Shown: positions 46,924 to 56,406 of the stretch, piece after piece
Layout of the letters: every line of letters begins with the position of its first letter
How positions within the stretch are numbered: position 1 is the stretch's first letter
Assembly: GCF_003148805.1 (NCBI RefSeq)
Contig: NZ_QGGX01000003.1
Span: 326,387 to 390,386 of the forward strand
DNA from: Aminobacter sp. AP02
Lineage (GTDB): Bacteria; Pseudomonadota; Alphaproteobacteria; Rhizobiales; Rhizobiaceae
Reading direction: 5' to 3'
DNA length: 64,000 nt
Notes under the pieces: model-generated
What the model saw: only the letters and a program-made list of their open reading frames with translations
What the model was told of the DNA's origin: nothing
Databases searched by the model: none
Translations under genes and position numbers: made by a program

Positions 46924-47610
46924 ATGGATAGTGAGATGAAGGCGGACCAGCCCAAGAGCCGGCGCAAGGCAAAGAGTGCAACGACACGCACCCAGGACCC
47001 CGAGGGCACTCGGCAGAACATTCTGGAAATCGCCTCGGAAGAGTTTGCGCTGAATGGGCTGTCGGGCGCCCGTATCGACGAGATTGCCGCGCGCACCCGC
47101 TCCAGCAAGCGCATGATCTACTACTATTTCGGCGACAAGGAAGGCCTGTATCTCAGCGCGCTGGAAAACGCTTATCGGCTGGTTCGCGAGGGCGAAGCCA
47201 AGCTCGATATCGAAGGCCTTTCCCCGGTCGAGGCGCTGTCGCGGCTCGTCGAATTCACCTTCGATCATCACCATCAGCATGAAGAGTTCATTCGCATGGT
47301 GATGATTGAGAACATCCACCACGGCCAGTTTCTTGAGCGATCCGAGGCGATCCGCGAACTCAACGTAACGGCGATCGACCACATCGCGCGCATCTATGCA
47401 CGTGGCGTTTCCGAAGGCCTGTTTCGCGAAGGCATCGATCCGGTCGAGTTGCACTGGCAGGTCAGTGCCCTGTGCTTCTTCAATGTCTCCAACCGGGCGA
47501 CTTTCTCCAAGATATTCGGCCGCGACTTCGGCACAGAAGAACAACTGGACCGGCTCAGGCGCAATTCGGTCGACATGGTGGTGCGCTTCGTGACGCGCGG
47601 GGCCGCTTGA
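46924..47610 (+). CDS. TetR family regulator of the quinate/shikimate cluster
   Basis: A TetR-type repressor of 228 residues. The helix-turn-helix at about 28-75 (NILEIASEEFALNGLSGAR, then SSKRMIYYYFGDKEGLYL) is followed by an all-helical ligand domain with a His-rich segment FDHHHQHEEFI. A GTG directly before the ATG could also serve. It stands between aroE-type and dehydratase genes, and near-identical palindromes lie in both promoters, so it most likely controls this cluster with a pathway intermediate as inducer. Confidence 0.85.
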   Translation: MDSEMKADQPKSRRKAKSATTRTQDPEGTRQNILEIASEEFALNGLSGARIDEIAARTRSSKRMIYYYFGDKEGLYLSALENAYRLVREGEAKLDIEGLSPVEALSRLVEFTFDHHHQHEEFIRMVMIENIHHGQFLERSEAIRELNVTAIDHIARIYARGVSEGLFREGIDPVELHWQVSALCFFNVSNRATFSKIFGRDFGTEEQLDRLRRNSVDMVVRFVTRGAA

Positions 47611-47666
47611 GGAACCCAGTCGCGGGCCGGATGCTTGGCCTTGATACCTCCGGCAAGCGCGCATAG

Positions 47667-47688
47667 TGTAAACGAACTAGTTCGTACA
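47667..47688. promoter_or_regulatory. TetR operator candidate, dehydratase side
   Basis: A 22-base element with the perfect core CGAACTAGTTCG and outer TGT/ACA arms lies 22 bases before the dehydratase GTG. It matches the element at 46878-46899 and is the better palindrome of the two. Confidence 0.65.
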
Positions 47689-47709
47689 TTATGCGCGAGG
47701 GAGGATCAG

Positions 47710-49602
47710 GTGAAGACTTCGATCGCTACGGTCTCGATCAGCGGCGACTTTGCCGAGAAACTGGCGGCGATTGCCGCAGCAGGCTTCGACGGGATCGAGA
47801 TCTTCGAAAACGATTTCCTCGCCTTTGACGGATCGCCTGCTGATGCCGGCAGGATGGCGCGCGATGCCGGTTTGGCCATCTCCCTTTTCCAGCCCTTTCG
47901 CGACTTCGAAGGCCTGCCGGAGCCGCAGCGGAGCCGCGCCTTCGATCGCGCCGAACGAAAGTTCGACGTCATGCATGAGCTCGGCACCGACCTGATGCTG
48001 GTATGCTCAAGCGTGTCACCGGTGTCTTTGGGCGGCATCGATCGCGCGGCAGCCGACTTTCGCGAACTTGGCGAGCGCGCGGCCAAACGCGGGCTGCGCA
48101 TTGGCTATGAAGCGCTCGCCTGGGGCAAGCACGTCAACGACCACCGCGACGCATGGGAGATCGTGCGCCGCGCCGACCATCCCAACATCGGCCTGATCCT
48201 GGATTCCTTCCACACGCTGGCGCGCCGCATCGATGTGTCTTCCATACGCTCGGTCCCCAAGGACAAGATCTTCATAGTCCAACTCGCCGACGCGCCGGCG
48301 ATCGACATGGACCTGCTTTACTGGAGCCGCCATTTCCGCAACATGCCTGGTGAAGGCGATCTCCCGGTTCGCGAATTCATGCAGGCGGTTTCGGCGACCG
48401 GCTACGACGGCTATCTGTCGCTCGAGATTTTCAACGACGCGTTCCGCGGCGGGGCGCCCAATTCTATCGCCGTCGACGGACACCGCTCCCTGGTCAATCT
48501 CATGGACCAGGTGCGTCGGGCGGAACCGGCATTGAAGGTCTCGATGCCCGAGATGCCGGACCGCGTCGCCACGTCTGGCGTCGAGTTTGTCGAGTTCGCC
48601 GCCGATCAGGCCGGTGCTGTCGAACTCGACCGTTTTCTGGACTGCCTCGGCTTCAGCAAGGTCGGCCGCCACGTCTCCAAGGACGTCGCGCTCTACCGGC
48701 AAGGCGACATCAACGTCGTGGTCAACACCGAGCGGGAAGGTTTTGCCCACTCGTCTTTCCTTGTGCACGGCACCTCCGTCTGCGCAATCGGGCTCAAGGT
48801 GGAAGATGCGCAGGCGACAGTGGAGCGCGCACGCAGGCTTGGCGCCGATCCTTTCGAACAGGCTGTCGGTCTTGGCGAGTTGCACATACCTGCGATCCGC
48901 GGCGTCGGGGGCAGCGTGCTCTACTTCATCGACGACAAGTCCCAGCTGTCGCAGGTGTGGGACGTCGAATTCCGTCCACTGCGTAACGACGTCCTGCCCG
49001 CGTCGACCGGTTTGACGCGCATCGATCACGTCGGCCAGACCATGGATCACGGCGAGATGCTGACGTGGCTCTTGTTCTACACCTCGATTTTCCAGACGCG
49101 CAAAGCTCCACTTGTCGATGTCATCGACCCCTCGGGCATCGTACGCAGCCAGGCGATAGAAAGCGACGACGGGGCGCTGCGGCTGACGCTCAACGGCGCC
49201 GAGAACCGGCGCACCCTTGCCGGCCACTTCATCGCCGAAAGTTTCGGTTCGAACGTCCAGCACCTCGCATTCGCTTGCAACGACCTGTTCAAAACCGCCG
49301 ACGCCCTGAAGGCGCGAGGCTTCGAACCGCTGCAGATCTCACCCAATTACTACGACGACGTGGAAGCGCGTTTTGGCCTTGAGCCGGAGCTCGCCGACAG
49401 GTTGCGCGAACACAACATGCTCTACGACCGTGACGAACACGGCGAATATTTCCAGCTCTACGCGCCAACCTGGGGCGAAGGCTTCATCTTCGAACTCGTC
49501 GAACGTCGCGACGGCTACAAGGGATATGGCGCCCCGAACGCCCCATTCCGCATCGCCGCCCAGAAACGGCATATGCGCCCCAAGGGCATGCCCCGCCTGT
49601 GA
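47710..49602 (+). CDS. 3-dehydroshikimate dehydratase fused to an HPPD-like domain
   Basis: A 630-residue protein. Residues 1-275 are an AP-endonuclease/xylose-isomerase type TIM barrel (FDGIEIFEND, RIGYEALAWGKHVN, LILDSFHTLAR, YLSLEIFND), as in QsuB/AsbF-type 3-dehydroshikimate dehydratases that give protocatechuate. Residues about 310-610 are a two-lobed VOC domain like 4-hydroxyphenylpyruvate dioxygenase, with an intact metal triad in RIDHVGQ, VQHLAFA and GEYFQLY. GGAGG lies five bases before GTG 47710. A TetR operator lies just upstream. Confidence 0.85.
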   Translation: MKTSIATVSISGDFAEKLAAIAAAGFDGIEIFENDFLAFDGSPADAGRMARDAGLAISLFQPFRDFEGLPEPQRSRAFDRAERKFDVMHELGTDLMLVCSSVSPVSLGGIDRAAADFRELGERAAKRGLRIGYEALAWGKHVNDHRDAWEIVRRADHPNIGLILDSFHTLARRIDVSSIRSVPKDKIFIVQLADAPAIDMDLLYWSRHFRNMPGEGDLPVREFMQAVSATGYDGYLSLEIFNDAFRGGAPNSIAVDGHRSLVNLMDQVRRAEPALKVSMPEMPDRVATSGVEFVEFAADQAGAVELDRFLDCLGFSKVGRHVSKDVALYRQGDINVVVNTEREGFAHSSFLVHGTSVCAIGLKVEDAQATVERARRLGADPFEQAVGLGELHIPAIRGVGGSVLYFIDDKSQLSQVWDVEFRPLRNDVLPASTGLTRIDHVGQTMDHGEMLTWLLFYTSIFQTRKAPLVDVIDPSGIVRSQAIESDDGALRLTLNGAENRRTLAGHFIAESFGSNVQHLAFACNDLFKTADALKARGFEPLQISPNYYDDVEARFGLEPELADRLREHNMLYDRDEHGEYFQLYAPTWGEGFIFELVERRDGYKGYGAPNAPFRIAAQKRHMRPKGMPRL

Positions 49603-50245
49603 GGCCTTAACCTTGCAGTTAATGATCAACGACCGTCACCTGACGACACCGTAGTTGAAGCGACTCGCGCGTTCAAAGATGCGAGATTGAGATTTCGTGG
49701 GGGAAATGGCGGGGAAACTGGGCGCATGCCTTTTGCTTGCGCATGAATCCAACGAGCCGGGAGGGGTCAATGGATTGGTTCTTACTTGCTGCTGTGTTCA
49801 GCGCGTCCAGCGCGGTGATCTGGACGATGAGTGGCAGCCGCTAGCCTGCAGTCCTATGCTTGCCGACTGCGAAAACCAGGCAGAGGGCTCGTCGCACGAA
49901 GCATAGAGCCCCCTGCCCAGTGACTGCCGGTACGGCGCGGTAGCGGCGAGTGTCTGCTGCCATTCCACTCCGCTCACCAAAACCGAGCCGGCCGCAGTGG
50001 CTGGACCTTCGTTCGGGATGACGGCGTCGCTGTGCATCGACCAGCAAGAAATAGCGGCTTGGTCCCCCAAGCCTCCTCTTTTAGCTGAACGTAAGCATCG
50101 AGCGCTGTCGAACTGGAGCTCCCTGCCATTCAGCCTATGCCCTCATTGCAGGTGTCATCGCCAAAAAACGCGCCACAATTGGCTGCGATGAAAGCTATAA
50201 TTGCCCGAGGTCACAGCGGCTGATTTGCGCCTAGAGGTTAGTCTG
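49603..50245. other. Intergenic region before the phosphatase gene
   Basis: About 640 bases separate the dehydratase gene from the phosphatase gene. The only item I can support is a 24-codon frame at 49770-49844 with a strong ribosome site. The remainder has no clear coding character, RNA fold or repeat. The segment 50080-50240 should contain the phosphatase promoter. Confidence 0.5.
49770..49844 (+). CDS. Candidate 24-residue membrane peptide
   Basis: ATG 49770 is preceded by GGGAGGGG at the usual distance, the best ribosome site in this region. The frame encodes 24 residues: MDWFLLAAVFSASSAVIW, then TMSGSR and a stop. That is a single hydrophobic helix with a polar end, a composition typical of bacterial one-helix peptides. 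No homologue is known to me. It lies in otherwise non-coding DNA. Confidence 0.4.
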   Translation: MDWFLLAAVFSASSAVIWTMSGSR

Positions 50246-51010
50246 GTGAGCTTCCTGAATTTCCGTGCGCAGAACCAGACAGCGAAGCGCGAACGCCTCG
50301 AAGTCGACCTGTCCGATACCGTCGTTTACGCTGTCGGCGACGTGCATGGCTGCTTGAGCCAATTGCGCTCGCTCGAAGACAAGATCGTCGCCGATGCCGC
50401 CGGGTTGGGCGGACGAAAATTGATCGTCATGCTCGGCGACTACATCGACCGTGGACAGTATTCGTCCAGAGTGCTCGACCATCTTGTGGCATCACCGCCG
50501 ACCGGGCTGGAGCGCATCTGCCTTGCGGGTAATCACGAGACGCAGATGCTCGACTATCTCGATGGCAGGCTGTCGCTCGCACGCTGGCTCGCGACCGGCG
50601 CAAGGTCCACCCTGTTTTCCTACGACATCGATGCCGAGCACCTGGCCGATCTTTACGGCAGCGGCAACAGGCTCGACGACTATATCCGCGCTGCGATCCC
50701 GCGCGAGCACATCCAGTTCCTGCGTGACCTACCGATCATGGTGTTCTCGGAGAGATATGTCTTCGTCCATGCCGGCATCCGGCCTGGCGTGCCTCTGCTC
50801 GAACAAGAAGACGACGACCTGCTTTATATCCGCGAGGAGTTTTTCGAGGCTTCGCGGCGGCTCGACCGCTGGGTCGTGCACGGCCACACTCCCGTCGAGT
50901 TCCCACGCATCGACGGCCGCAGGCTCGGCGTCGACACCGGCGCCTTCAAAACCGGGCGCCTGACGGCGGTGAGGATCGCCGGCAAGCAGGGACATCTCTT
51001 GTTTTCCTGA
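50246..51010 (+). CDS. PPP-family metallophosphatase
   Basis: A 254-residue serine/threonine-type phosphatase related to PrpA and ApaH. The metal-binding motifs are GDVHG, GDYIDRGQYSS and GNHE, with HGHTP and VDTGA near the end. I place the start at GTG 50246, eight bases after GAGG. It is convergent with exoP, the tyrosine autokinase of polysaccharide export, and lies at the edge of the exo cluster, so it may act in the same process; this is inference. Confidence 0.85.
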   Translation: MSFLNFRAQNQTAKRERLEVDLSDTVVYAVGDVHGCLSQLRSLEDKIVADAAGLGGRKLIVMLGDYIDRGQYSSRVLDHLVASPPTGLERICLAGNHETQMLDYLDGRLSLARWLATGARSTLFSYDIDAEHLADLYGSGNRLDDYIRAAIPREHIQFLRDLPIMVFSERYVFVHAGIRPGVPLLEQEDDDLLYIREEFFEASRRLDRWVVHGHTPVEFPRIDGRRLGVDTGAFKTGRLTAVRIAGKQGHLLFS

Positions 51011-51022
51011 GCGCCTCAGGAA
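51004..51022. terminator. Small hairpin over the convergent phosphatase and exoP stops
   Basis: TTCCTGAG and CTCAGGAA pair around CGC, covering both stop codons (51008-51010 on plus, 51016-51018 on minus). Read on minus it is followed by AACAAG, read on plus by GCAACC, so it lacks a T-run and is only a weak terminator candidate. Confidence 0.35.
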
Positions 51023-53412
51023 GCAACCTTCACCTTCGCCTCGCTCTTGTCGACATAGTAGCTCGAATATCTGTCGAGGAACTGCTCCGAACTGCCATAG
51101 GCGCCATAGCGCGGCAGCTTCTTGAGATCGACCTTGTTGAGCACCAGCCCAAGGATCTTGTTGGCGATCTGGGGTTCGGCATTCAGCGCCGAACGAACCA
51201 GCGGACGAGGCGTCGCGCCCCATTCGGCCACAAGCACGAAACCGTCGGCGAGCGGCGCGAACGCTTTTGCATCGACAACCGGGCCAAGCGGCGGCAGGTC
51301 GACGATGATGTATTCGAATGTCCCCTTGGCATCCTCGATGAAACGTCGCATGCTGGCCGACGACAGCAGTTCGCTGGTGTGCGAGAAGCGTCCGCGCACC
51401 ACGGCCGGCACGATAGCCAACTTGGTCTGGCGGTCGACCTTGATCACCGAATGCCAACCCTTGTCGTCGACGACGGCTTCAACGAGGCCCTGATCGGCAT
51501 CGATCCCCAGGCTGCGGCTCAAGCCGGGATTGCGCAGATCGGCATCGATCAAAAGCGTCTTGGCGCCGTTTGCGGCCAGCAGGCCGGCGAGATTGGCGGC
51601 AACCGTCGACTTGCCCTCGCCCGGAAGCATGGAGATGATGCCGATCACCTTGCAGCCGAGATCCTGCAAGACGACGTCGCTGGCAATCTTGGTGCTGCGC
51701 AGCGTTTCGGCGAACATCGATGCCGGAGCGTCCACCGCGATGCGCATCTTCGCCCGTCGTCTTGCAGCCTCCGATGCGCGTGTCTGCGACTGGGCTGACG
51801 CTGCCCCGTTCTGAGGAGTTTTGGTCTTGCCAGCATCCTTCTTGTCTTCACTCGATCCGAGCAGCGGCAGATAACCGAGGAACTTAAGGCCAAGCCGCTC
51901 GCGCACGTCCTCGGCCGTGCGGAAGAAACGCTCGTTGAACTCGTTGAGCGCACCAAATGCGGCGCCCATCAGGAGACCGAGCACCAGCGCCAGCCCGAAC
52001 ACCATCGAGGTTCGCGGGCTCGAAGGGCCACGCGGTGTCGTCGCTTCCGAAATCACCCGCACCTTGGCTATGGGGAATGAACGCTGCTGCGAGGCCTCCT
52101 CGTAGCGCGACAGGAAGGTCTGGTAGAGCGTGCTGAGTGCGGTTGCCTGCTGTTGCAACTCGCGCAGGCGCACCTGCGCCTGATTGGCGCTGGAGTTCTG
52201 GCCGGTGGCCTCCGAGACGCTGTTGCGCAGTGCGGTCTCGCGCGATTGCGCAACCTCATATGCGTTGCGATAAGTCTCCGACAGCTGGCTGAGTTCACGC
52301 AAGATCTGGTTGGACAGGTCCGCTTGCTCCTTGCGCAAGGCGACGGCCTGTGGATGGTTGGGGCCGAAGCCCGACGAAATCTCCTGCTCGCGCTTTGAGA
52401 CGCTGGAGTAGCGCTGCTTGAGTTCCGATATTAGCGGGTTACCGGCTTCGTCCGCCGAAAGCGTCGAATTGCTGACCGCGGCTTGCGGGCCACTTTCGAC
52501 GATGGTGCGATACTGTTCGTAGCGTGCGCGCGCCTTGGCCGTATCGGCCTGGGCGAGGGTCAGCTGGGCGTTCAGGTCTGAAAGCTGCTGTTCGGCGATG
52601 GTTTCGCCGCGCGCGGCGGCAAGGCCGTTTTCGGCCCGGAACGTTTCAACCTCGAGTGCTGCCTTCTGCGAGCTCGTGCGCAGTTCCTCAAGCCGGCCCT
52701 GGAGCCAGACGGCAGCCTTTTCAGTGGCGTCGAAACTTGCGTCCAGCTGGTCCGCGACGAAGGCATCGGCATAGGCCTTGGTGATATCAGCCGCCAATTG
52801 AGGATCGTGCGAACGATACCCCATGGAGATGACATAGCTGCGGCCGGATCGATCCGCGATGATGTTGTCCTGCAGCATCGCCACGGCCCGCTGCTTGCGC
52901 TGCGTATCCGCCATCTCCTTGCGCTGCGCCTCCGTCAGGTCGCTGCTGCCCGGCGCAACGTCAGGGGTCGAGCGGAACACCTGCAGGAAGCTGCGAGCAT
53001 AGCCAAACAATGTCGACGCCAGCGACTTCGGCGGATCCATGAAATTGGTGTTCTGGTCGAGTTTCTCTTTCTCCACGACCACAGCGGCCAGCCGTGCGGA
53101 CTTGATGATCTCGATCTGGGAAAGGATCGCGGCATCGGTCTGCATGTTGACCGGTGTCGCCGAAACCTCATCGACCATCTTGTTCATGCCCTCGTCGATC
53201 AGCACGCTGGTGCTGGCGGTGAAGGTCGGCGGCGTGGTTTGCAGGTAGACCAGCCCGAGCAGCAGGCCGGCAACGGCGCCGATACCTACCACCTTGGCTT
53301 GACGCTTGCCCATCGCCAGCAGGCGTTCCAGGTCGATGAAGTCGCTGCCTTCCCGTGCGTCCTCCCGAGGCGCAGGAATGCGGTTGTTGAACGAGTAGTT
53401 GGCGTAGTTCAT
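51016..53412 (-). CDS. exoP: ExoP: Wzz-type chain-length regulator with BY-kinase domain
   Basis: An inner membrane protein of 798 residues that controls length and export of exopolysaccharide. The first membrane helix is at about 40-57, followed by a Wzz domain, a long periplasmic coiled coil (about 190-420), a second membrane helix near 460-480, and a cytoplasmic BY-kinase with LPGEGKSTVA, LLIDADLRNP and YIIVDLPPLG. The C-terminal tyrosine cluster is RYSSYYVD (782-786), the usual autophosphorylation tail. It is transcribed toward the phosphatase gene. Confidence 0.93.
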   Translation of the reverse strand: MNYANYSFNNRIPAPREDAREGSDFIDLERLLAMGKRQAKVVGIGAVAGLLLGLVYLQTTPPTFTASTSVLIDEGMNKMVDEVSATPVNMQTDAAILSQIEIIKSARLAAVVVEKEKLDQNTNFMDPPKSLASTLFGYARSFLQVFRSTPDVAPGSSDLTEAQRKEMADTQRKQRAVAMLQDNIIADRSGRSYVISMGYRSHDPQLAADITKAYADAFVADQLDASFDATEKAAVWLQGRLEELRTSSQKAALEVETFRAENGLAAARGETIAEQQLSDLNAQLTLAQADTAKARARYEQYRTIVESGPQAAVSNSTLSADEAGNPLISELKQRYSSVSKREQEISSGFGPNHPQAVALRKEQADLSNQILRELSQLSETYRNAYEVAQSRETALRNSVSEATGQNSSANQAQVRLRELQQQATALSTLYQTFLSRYEEASQQRSFPIAKVRVISEATTPRGPSSPRTSMVFGLALVLGLLMGAAFGALNEFNERFFRTAEDVRERLGLKFLGYLPLLGSSEDKKDAGKTKTPQNGAASAQSQTRASEAARRRAKMRIAVDAPASMFAETLRSTKIASDVVLQDLGCKVIGIISMLPGEGKSTVAANLAGLLAANGAKTLLIDADLRNPGLSRSLGIDADQGLVEAVVDDKGWHSVIKVDRQTKLAIVPAVVRGRFSHTSELLSSASMRRFIEDAKGTFEYIIVDLPPLGPVVDAKAFAPLADGFVLVAEWGATPRPLVRSALNAEPQIANKILGLVLNKVDLKKLPRYGAYGSSEQFLDRYSSYYVDKSEAKVKVAS

Positions 53413-53584
53413 CTGCGTTCCAGTTCTTGCTTGAGCGGCGGCGGCCGCCGCTCGAAGGGTTCTGGCGCGAAGCCGATTTCAGCTACGCAACTGGCGTGCC
53501 CGCATAGGCACGCGACATTGACAGGCACTGCCGAAACGCCGGCGGAGGCAAGCGGTTCACTTGCCCCAGCGGCGATCAGAATGG

Positions 53585-54499
53585 TCAGGCCGCCGCGACG
53601 TGATCGTGCTCGGCGACCATGTCGCGGATGGCATCAAGCACCGAGCCGCGGATGTCGGCCCGTTTCAGCGCAAACGCGACATTGGCCTGGATGAAGCCTT
53701 CCTTCGAGCCGCAGTCGAACATGCGCCCGCTGAAGGGCCGGGCGAAGAAGGCTTGGTTGGCGGCAAGCCGAACCATCGCGTCGGTCAGCTGTATTTCGTC
53801 GCCCGCACCACGTTTCTGCGTACCCAGCAGGTTGAAAATCTCGGGCTGCAGTATGTAGCGGCCGTTGATGTAGTAGTTGGAGGGGGCCGCCGCCGGGGTC
53901 GGCTTTTCCACCATCTTGGTCACCTCGAAGCCGGTGCCTACTTCGGCGCCCTTGCCAACGATGCCGTATTTGTTGGTTTCGTTCGGATCGCACTGCTCGA
54001 CGGCAATCACATTGCCGTTCGTCTGCGCGTGCAACTCCATGATTTCGGCGAGGCAGCCGCGCTTGCCGAACGACACCATGTCGGGCAGCAGGAGCGCGAA
54101 AGGCTCGTCGCCGATGATGTCACGGGCACACCAGACGGCGTGGCCGAGGCCATGCGGTGCCTGCTGGCGGGTAAAGCTGGTGGCGCCAGGAACCGGGAGA
54201 AGGCTTTCCAGCGATCTGAGCTGATCGACCTTGCCTGCCTGTTCGAGCGTGCCGACGAGTTCTGGATGAAGGTCGAAATAGTCCTCGATGACCGCCTTGT
54301 TGCGGCCGGTGACGAAAACGATGTGCTCGATGCCGGCTTCCAATGCCTCGTCGACCGCGTACTGCACGACGGGCTTGTCGACCACCGGGAGCATTTCCTT
54401 CGGCATGGATTTGGTCGCCGGCAAGAACCGCGTACCCAGCCCCGCCACGGGAATGACCGCTTTCCTGACTTTTTTCATCGTGCCGATCCTCTCGCTCAT
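53585..54499 (-). CDS. exoN: UTP-glucose-1-phosphate uridylyltransferase
   Basis: Makes UDP-glucose from UTP and glucose-1-phosphate. The 304-residue protein has [20 protein letters not shown] for nucleotide binding and [20 protein letters not shown] for the sugar. AGGAG lies before ATG 54499; a later Met ([10 protein letters not shown]) is possible. It stands between exoP and exoO, the position of exoN in Sinorhizobium meliloti. General GalU function would be the same reaction. Confidence 0.92.
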   Translation of the reverse strand: MSERIGTMKKVRKAVIPVAGLGTRFLPATKSMPKEMLPVVDKPVVQYAVDEALEAGIEHIVFVTGRNKAVIEDYFDLHPELVGTLEQAGKVDQLRSLESLLPVPGATSFTRQQAPHGLGHAVWCARDIIGDEPFALLLPDMVSFGKRGCLAEIMELHAQTNGNVIAVEQCDPNETNKYGIVGKGAEVGTGFEVTKMVEKPTPAAAPSNYYINGRYILQPEIFNLLGTQKRGAGDEIQLTDAMVRLAANQAFFARPFSGRMFDCGSKEGFIQANVAFALKRADIRGSVLDAIRDMVAEHDHVAAA

Positions 54500-54536
54500 T
54501 TCAGTCTCCTCGTAATGGCCGGGCGAGGCAGGAGCC

Positions 54537-55487
54537 TCACTTGCCTGCCCGGTATGCGAACTGCCGGGCAACCCGGCGCAGCCGGACCGCTATCGGCATC
54601 CGCAAATGGCGAACCGCCGCAGGGTCCCCCAAAGCGGTTCTCATCGCCTTCAACGGCGACCGCTGCTTGATGTGCTCCACCAATGACAGGAATGTGGCAG
54701 CCTGCCTGAGGCTGCGGGCACGTCGCGTGAACGCTTTTCGCGCCTGTGGGTCGAGCGGATTGGAAGCCTCGAAAGCAGCATCGGCGCGCTCCATCGCTTC
54801 GACGTGGTGATGCTCCAGGACCCTTGAGATGGAACCGCTACGGACATGGTAGGCATAGCCTACAGCCGGTTCCACTGTGCAGCGCCCGCCCCTGGCAAGT
54901 GCGCTTGCCAGCAGGATGTAGTCCTCGCCGATGCGCAGGTCCTCGTCGTAGCGAAGGCCACGCTCATCGAGATATCTGCGCGAGAATATCGGCTTCATGT
55001 AACCAAAATTGAACGCAGATTCGAAGACGATATTGCCGCCGATGAAGTCGGCGAGCGACAATTCCGCGAGTTTTTCGAGGTAACCGCCCGGGAACATGAC
55101 CTCCGGTTGTGCTCCATCTTCTCGAATCACTTCGATGTTGTCGACGACCATCTGCGCGTCACTTCGCTCAGCGCGGGATATCATTGCAGCCAGACGGTCG
55201 GGTAGCACGGCATCGTCGGAATCGAGCACCGCCACCCAGCGCCCCCGCGCGGCGTCTAGGCCCGCATTGCGCGCGCCGCCGGGGCCGCGATTTGCCTTGA
55301 GAGGCAGTACGCGAACCCGATGATCGGCATGGGATCGGGCAAGTGCGAGCGTCGCATCCGACGAACAATCGTCGACGACGATAACCTCTACACTGACGCT
55401 GCGTTGCGCCAGTGCACTGTCGATTGCACGGCGAAGCGTCGCTTCGGCGTTGTAGGCGGCGATGATGAAACTGACGTCAGGCTGCAT
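54537..55487 (-). CDS. exoO: Glycosyltransferase family 2, ExoO-like
   Basis: A 316-residue GT-A glycosyltransferase with the N-terminal [18 protein letters not shown], the DDCSSDATL loop and the metal-binding LDSDDA. In succinoglycan synthesis ExoO adds a beta-1,6 glucose. Assignment rests on order (exoN upstream on the map, exoM next) and family; the exact linkage cannot be read. It overlaps exoM by 11 bases. Confidence 0.82.
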   Translation of the reverse strand: MQPDVSFIIAAYNAEATLRRAIDSALAQRSVSVEVIVVDDCSSDATLALARSHADHRVRVLPLKANRGPGGARNAGLDAARGRWVAVLDSDDAVLPDRLAAMISRAERSDAQMVVDNIEVIREDGAQPEVMFPGGYLEKLAELSLADFIGGNIVFESAFNFGYMKPIFSRRYLDERGLRYDEDLRIGEDYILLASALARGGRCTVEPAVGYAYHVRSGSISRVLEHHHVEAMERADAAFEASNPLDPQARKAFTRRARSLRQAATFLSLVEHIKQRSPLKAMRTALGDPAAVRHLRMPIAVRLRRVARQFAYRAGK

Positions 55488-56406
55488 CTTTGCCTCCTTC
55501 GCCGCCGTAAAGGGTCAGTTCTCGAACGCCAACCAGCCCACTCAGGACGCCTATGTGCATGACGCCCCTCAGCAGGCTGCGGTTGCGGCTGACCGGCCGG
55601 AATGCGGCGAGCCCGGCGGCGGCGAAGCAGTAGCCGGCCTTGGCCGAGGCCCGAGCCAGTTCGCCCGCCAGCCGCATGCCAGGGCGCTTCGAACCGAGCA
55701 GCCGGCCATGGGTCTGGCCGACGCGGAAACGTCGCCTGGTGAGCCAGCCGAGCGAGGCGCGCGTGGGGGGTACTGGCTCTTCCACCCAGGCATCGGAGGC
55801 ATAGGCGATACGGCCACCTGCGCCGAATACCTGGTCGAAGAACTCGGTGTCCTCGCCACCCGACTGGCCGCGCGCCAGAGAAAAGCGACGCTCGGCAATG
55901 CTGGGCGAACTCATCCTGAGCAAGGCGTTGCAAGTGTAGCCGGTACGGATTTCGCCCCGGACGAAGACCGGATATGTCGAATGAAAATCGCCGACCTGCA
56001 TCCAGCCCGGCGCTTCTGCCCCGTAACGTGCCTTGACCGGGCCGAGCACCACGTCGGCGCTTGTTGCCTGCGCCGTTTCCATCAGCCTTGTCAGCCAAGA
56101 ACCGGTTGCCTTCTCGTCATCATCGATAAAGGCGACGAAGTCGGCCGAACTGGCGTCAAGGCAGGCATTACGTGCGATCGAGATGTTGCGCGCCGGGCAA
56201 TGCACGTAGCGGATCGGCAATGGCAGTTGCCGTGCAAGATCGGCCACCAGCCTCGCGGCGCTGGGCACCTCGTCGTTGTCGGCCACGACGATACCGACCT
56301 CGTATCCCTTGGGCAGTTCCATCGCCGCCAGCGAGCGCAGCGTGTCGGCGAGTTCCCTGCGCCTGAAGGTGCAGACGCAGATGTCTATGCTGTTGCCCGT
56401 GTTCAT
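55477..56406 (-). CDS. exoM: Glycosyltransferase family 2, ExoM-like
   Basis: A 309-residue glycosyltransferase with IDICVCTFRRRELADTL at the N-terminus and FIDDDEKATGSWL as the metal site; the C-terminal half includes SGGEDTEFFDQVF. ExoM adds the fourth sugar in succinoglycan. The start is ATG 56406, which overlaps the exoA stop by four bases; the open frame beyond is the shadow of exoA. Confidence 0.85.
   Translation of the reverse strand: MNTGNSIDICVCTFRRRELADTLRSLAAMELPKGYEVGIVVADNDEVPSAARLVADLARQLPLPIRYVHCPARNISIARNACLDASSADFVAFIDDDEKATGSWLTRLMETAQATSADVVLGPVKARYGAEAPGWMQVGDFHSTYPVFVRGEIRTGYTCNALLRMSSPSIAERRFSLARGQSGGEDTEFFDQVFGAGGRIAYASDAWVEEPVPPTRASLGWLTRRRFRVGQTHGRLLGSKRPGMRLAGELARASAKAGYCFAAAGLAAFRPVSRNRSLLRGVMHIGVLSGLVGVRELTLYGGEGGKDAA

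Noticed and set aside
46771..47664. N-terminal extension of the aroE-type frame across the TetR gene
   Set aside because: The frame is open for another 300 codons, but that part is the exact antisense of the TetR regulator; the ribosome site supports a start at 46770.
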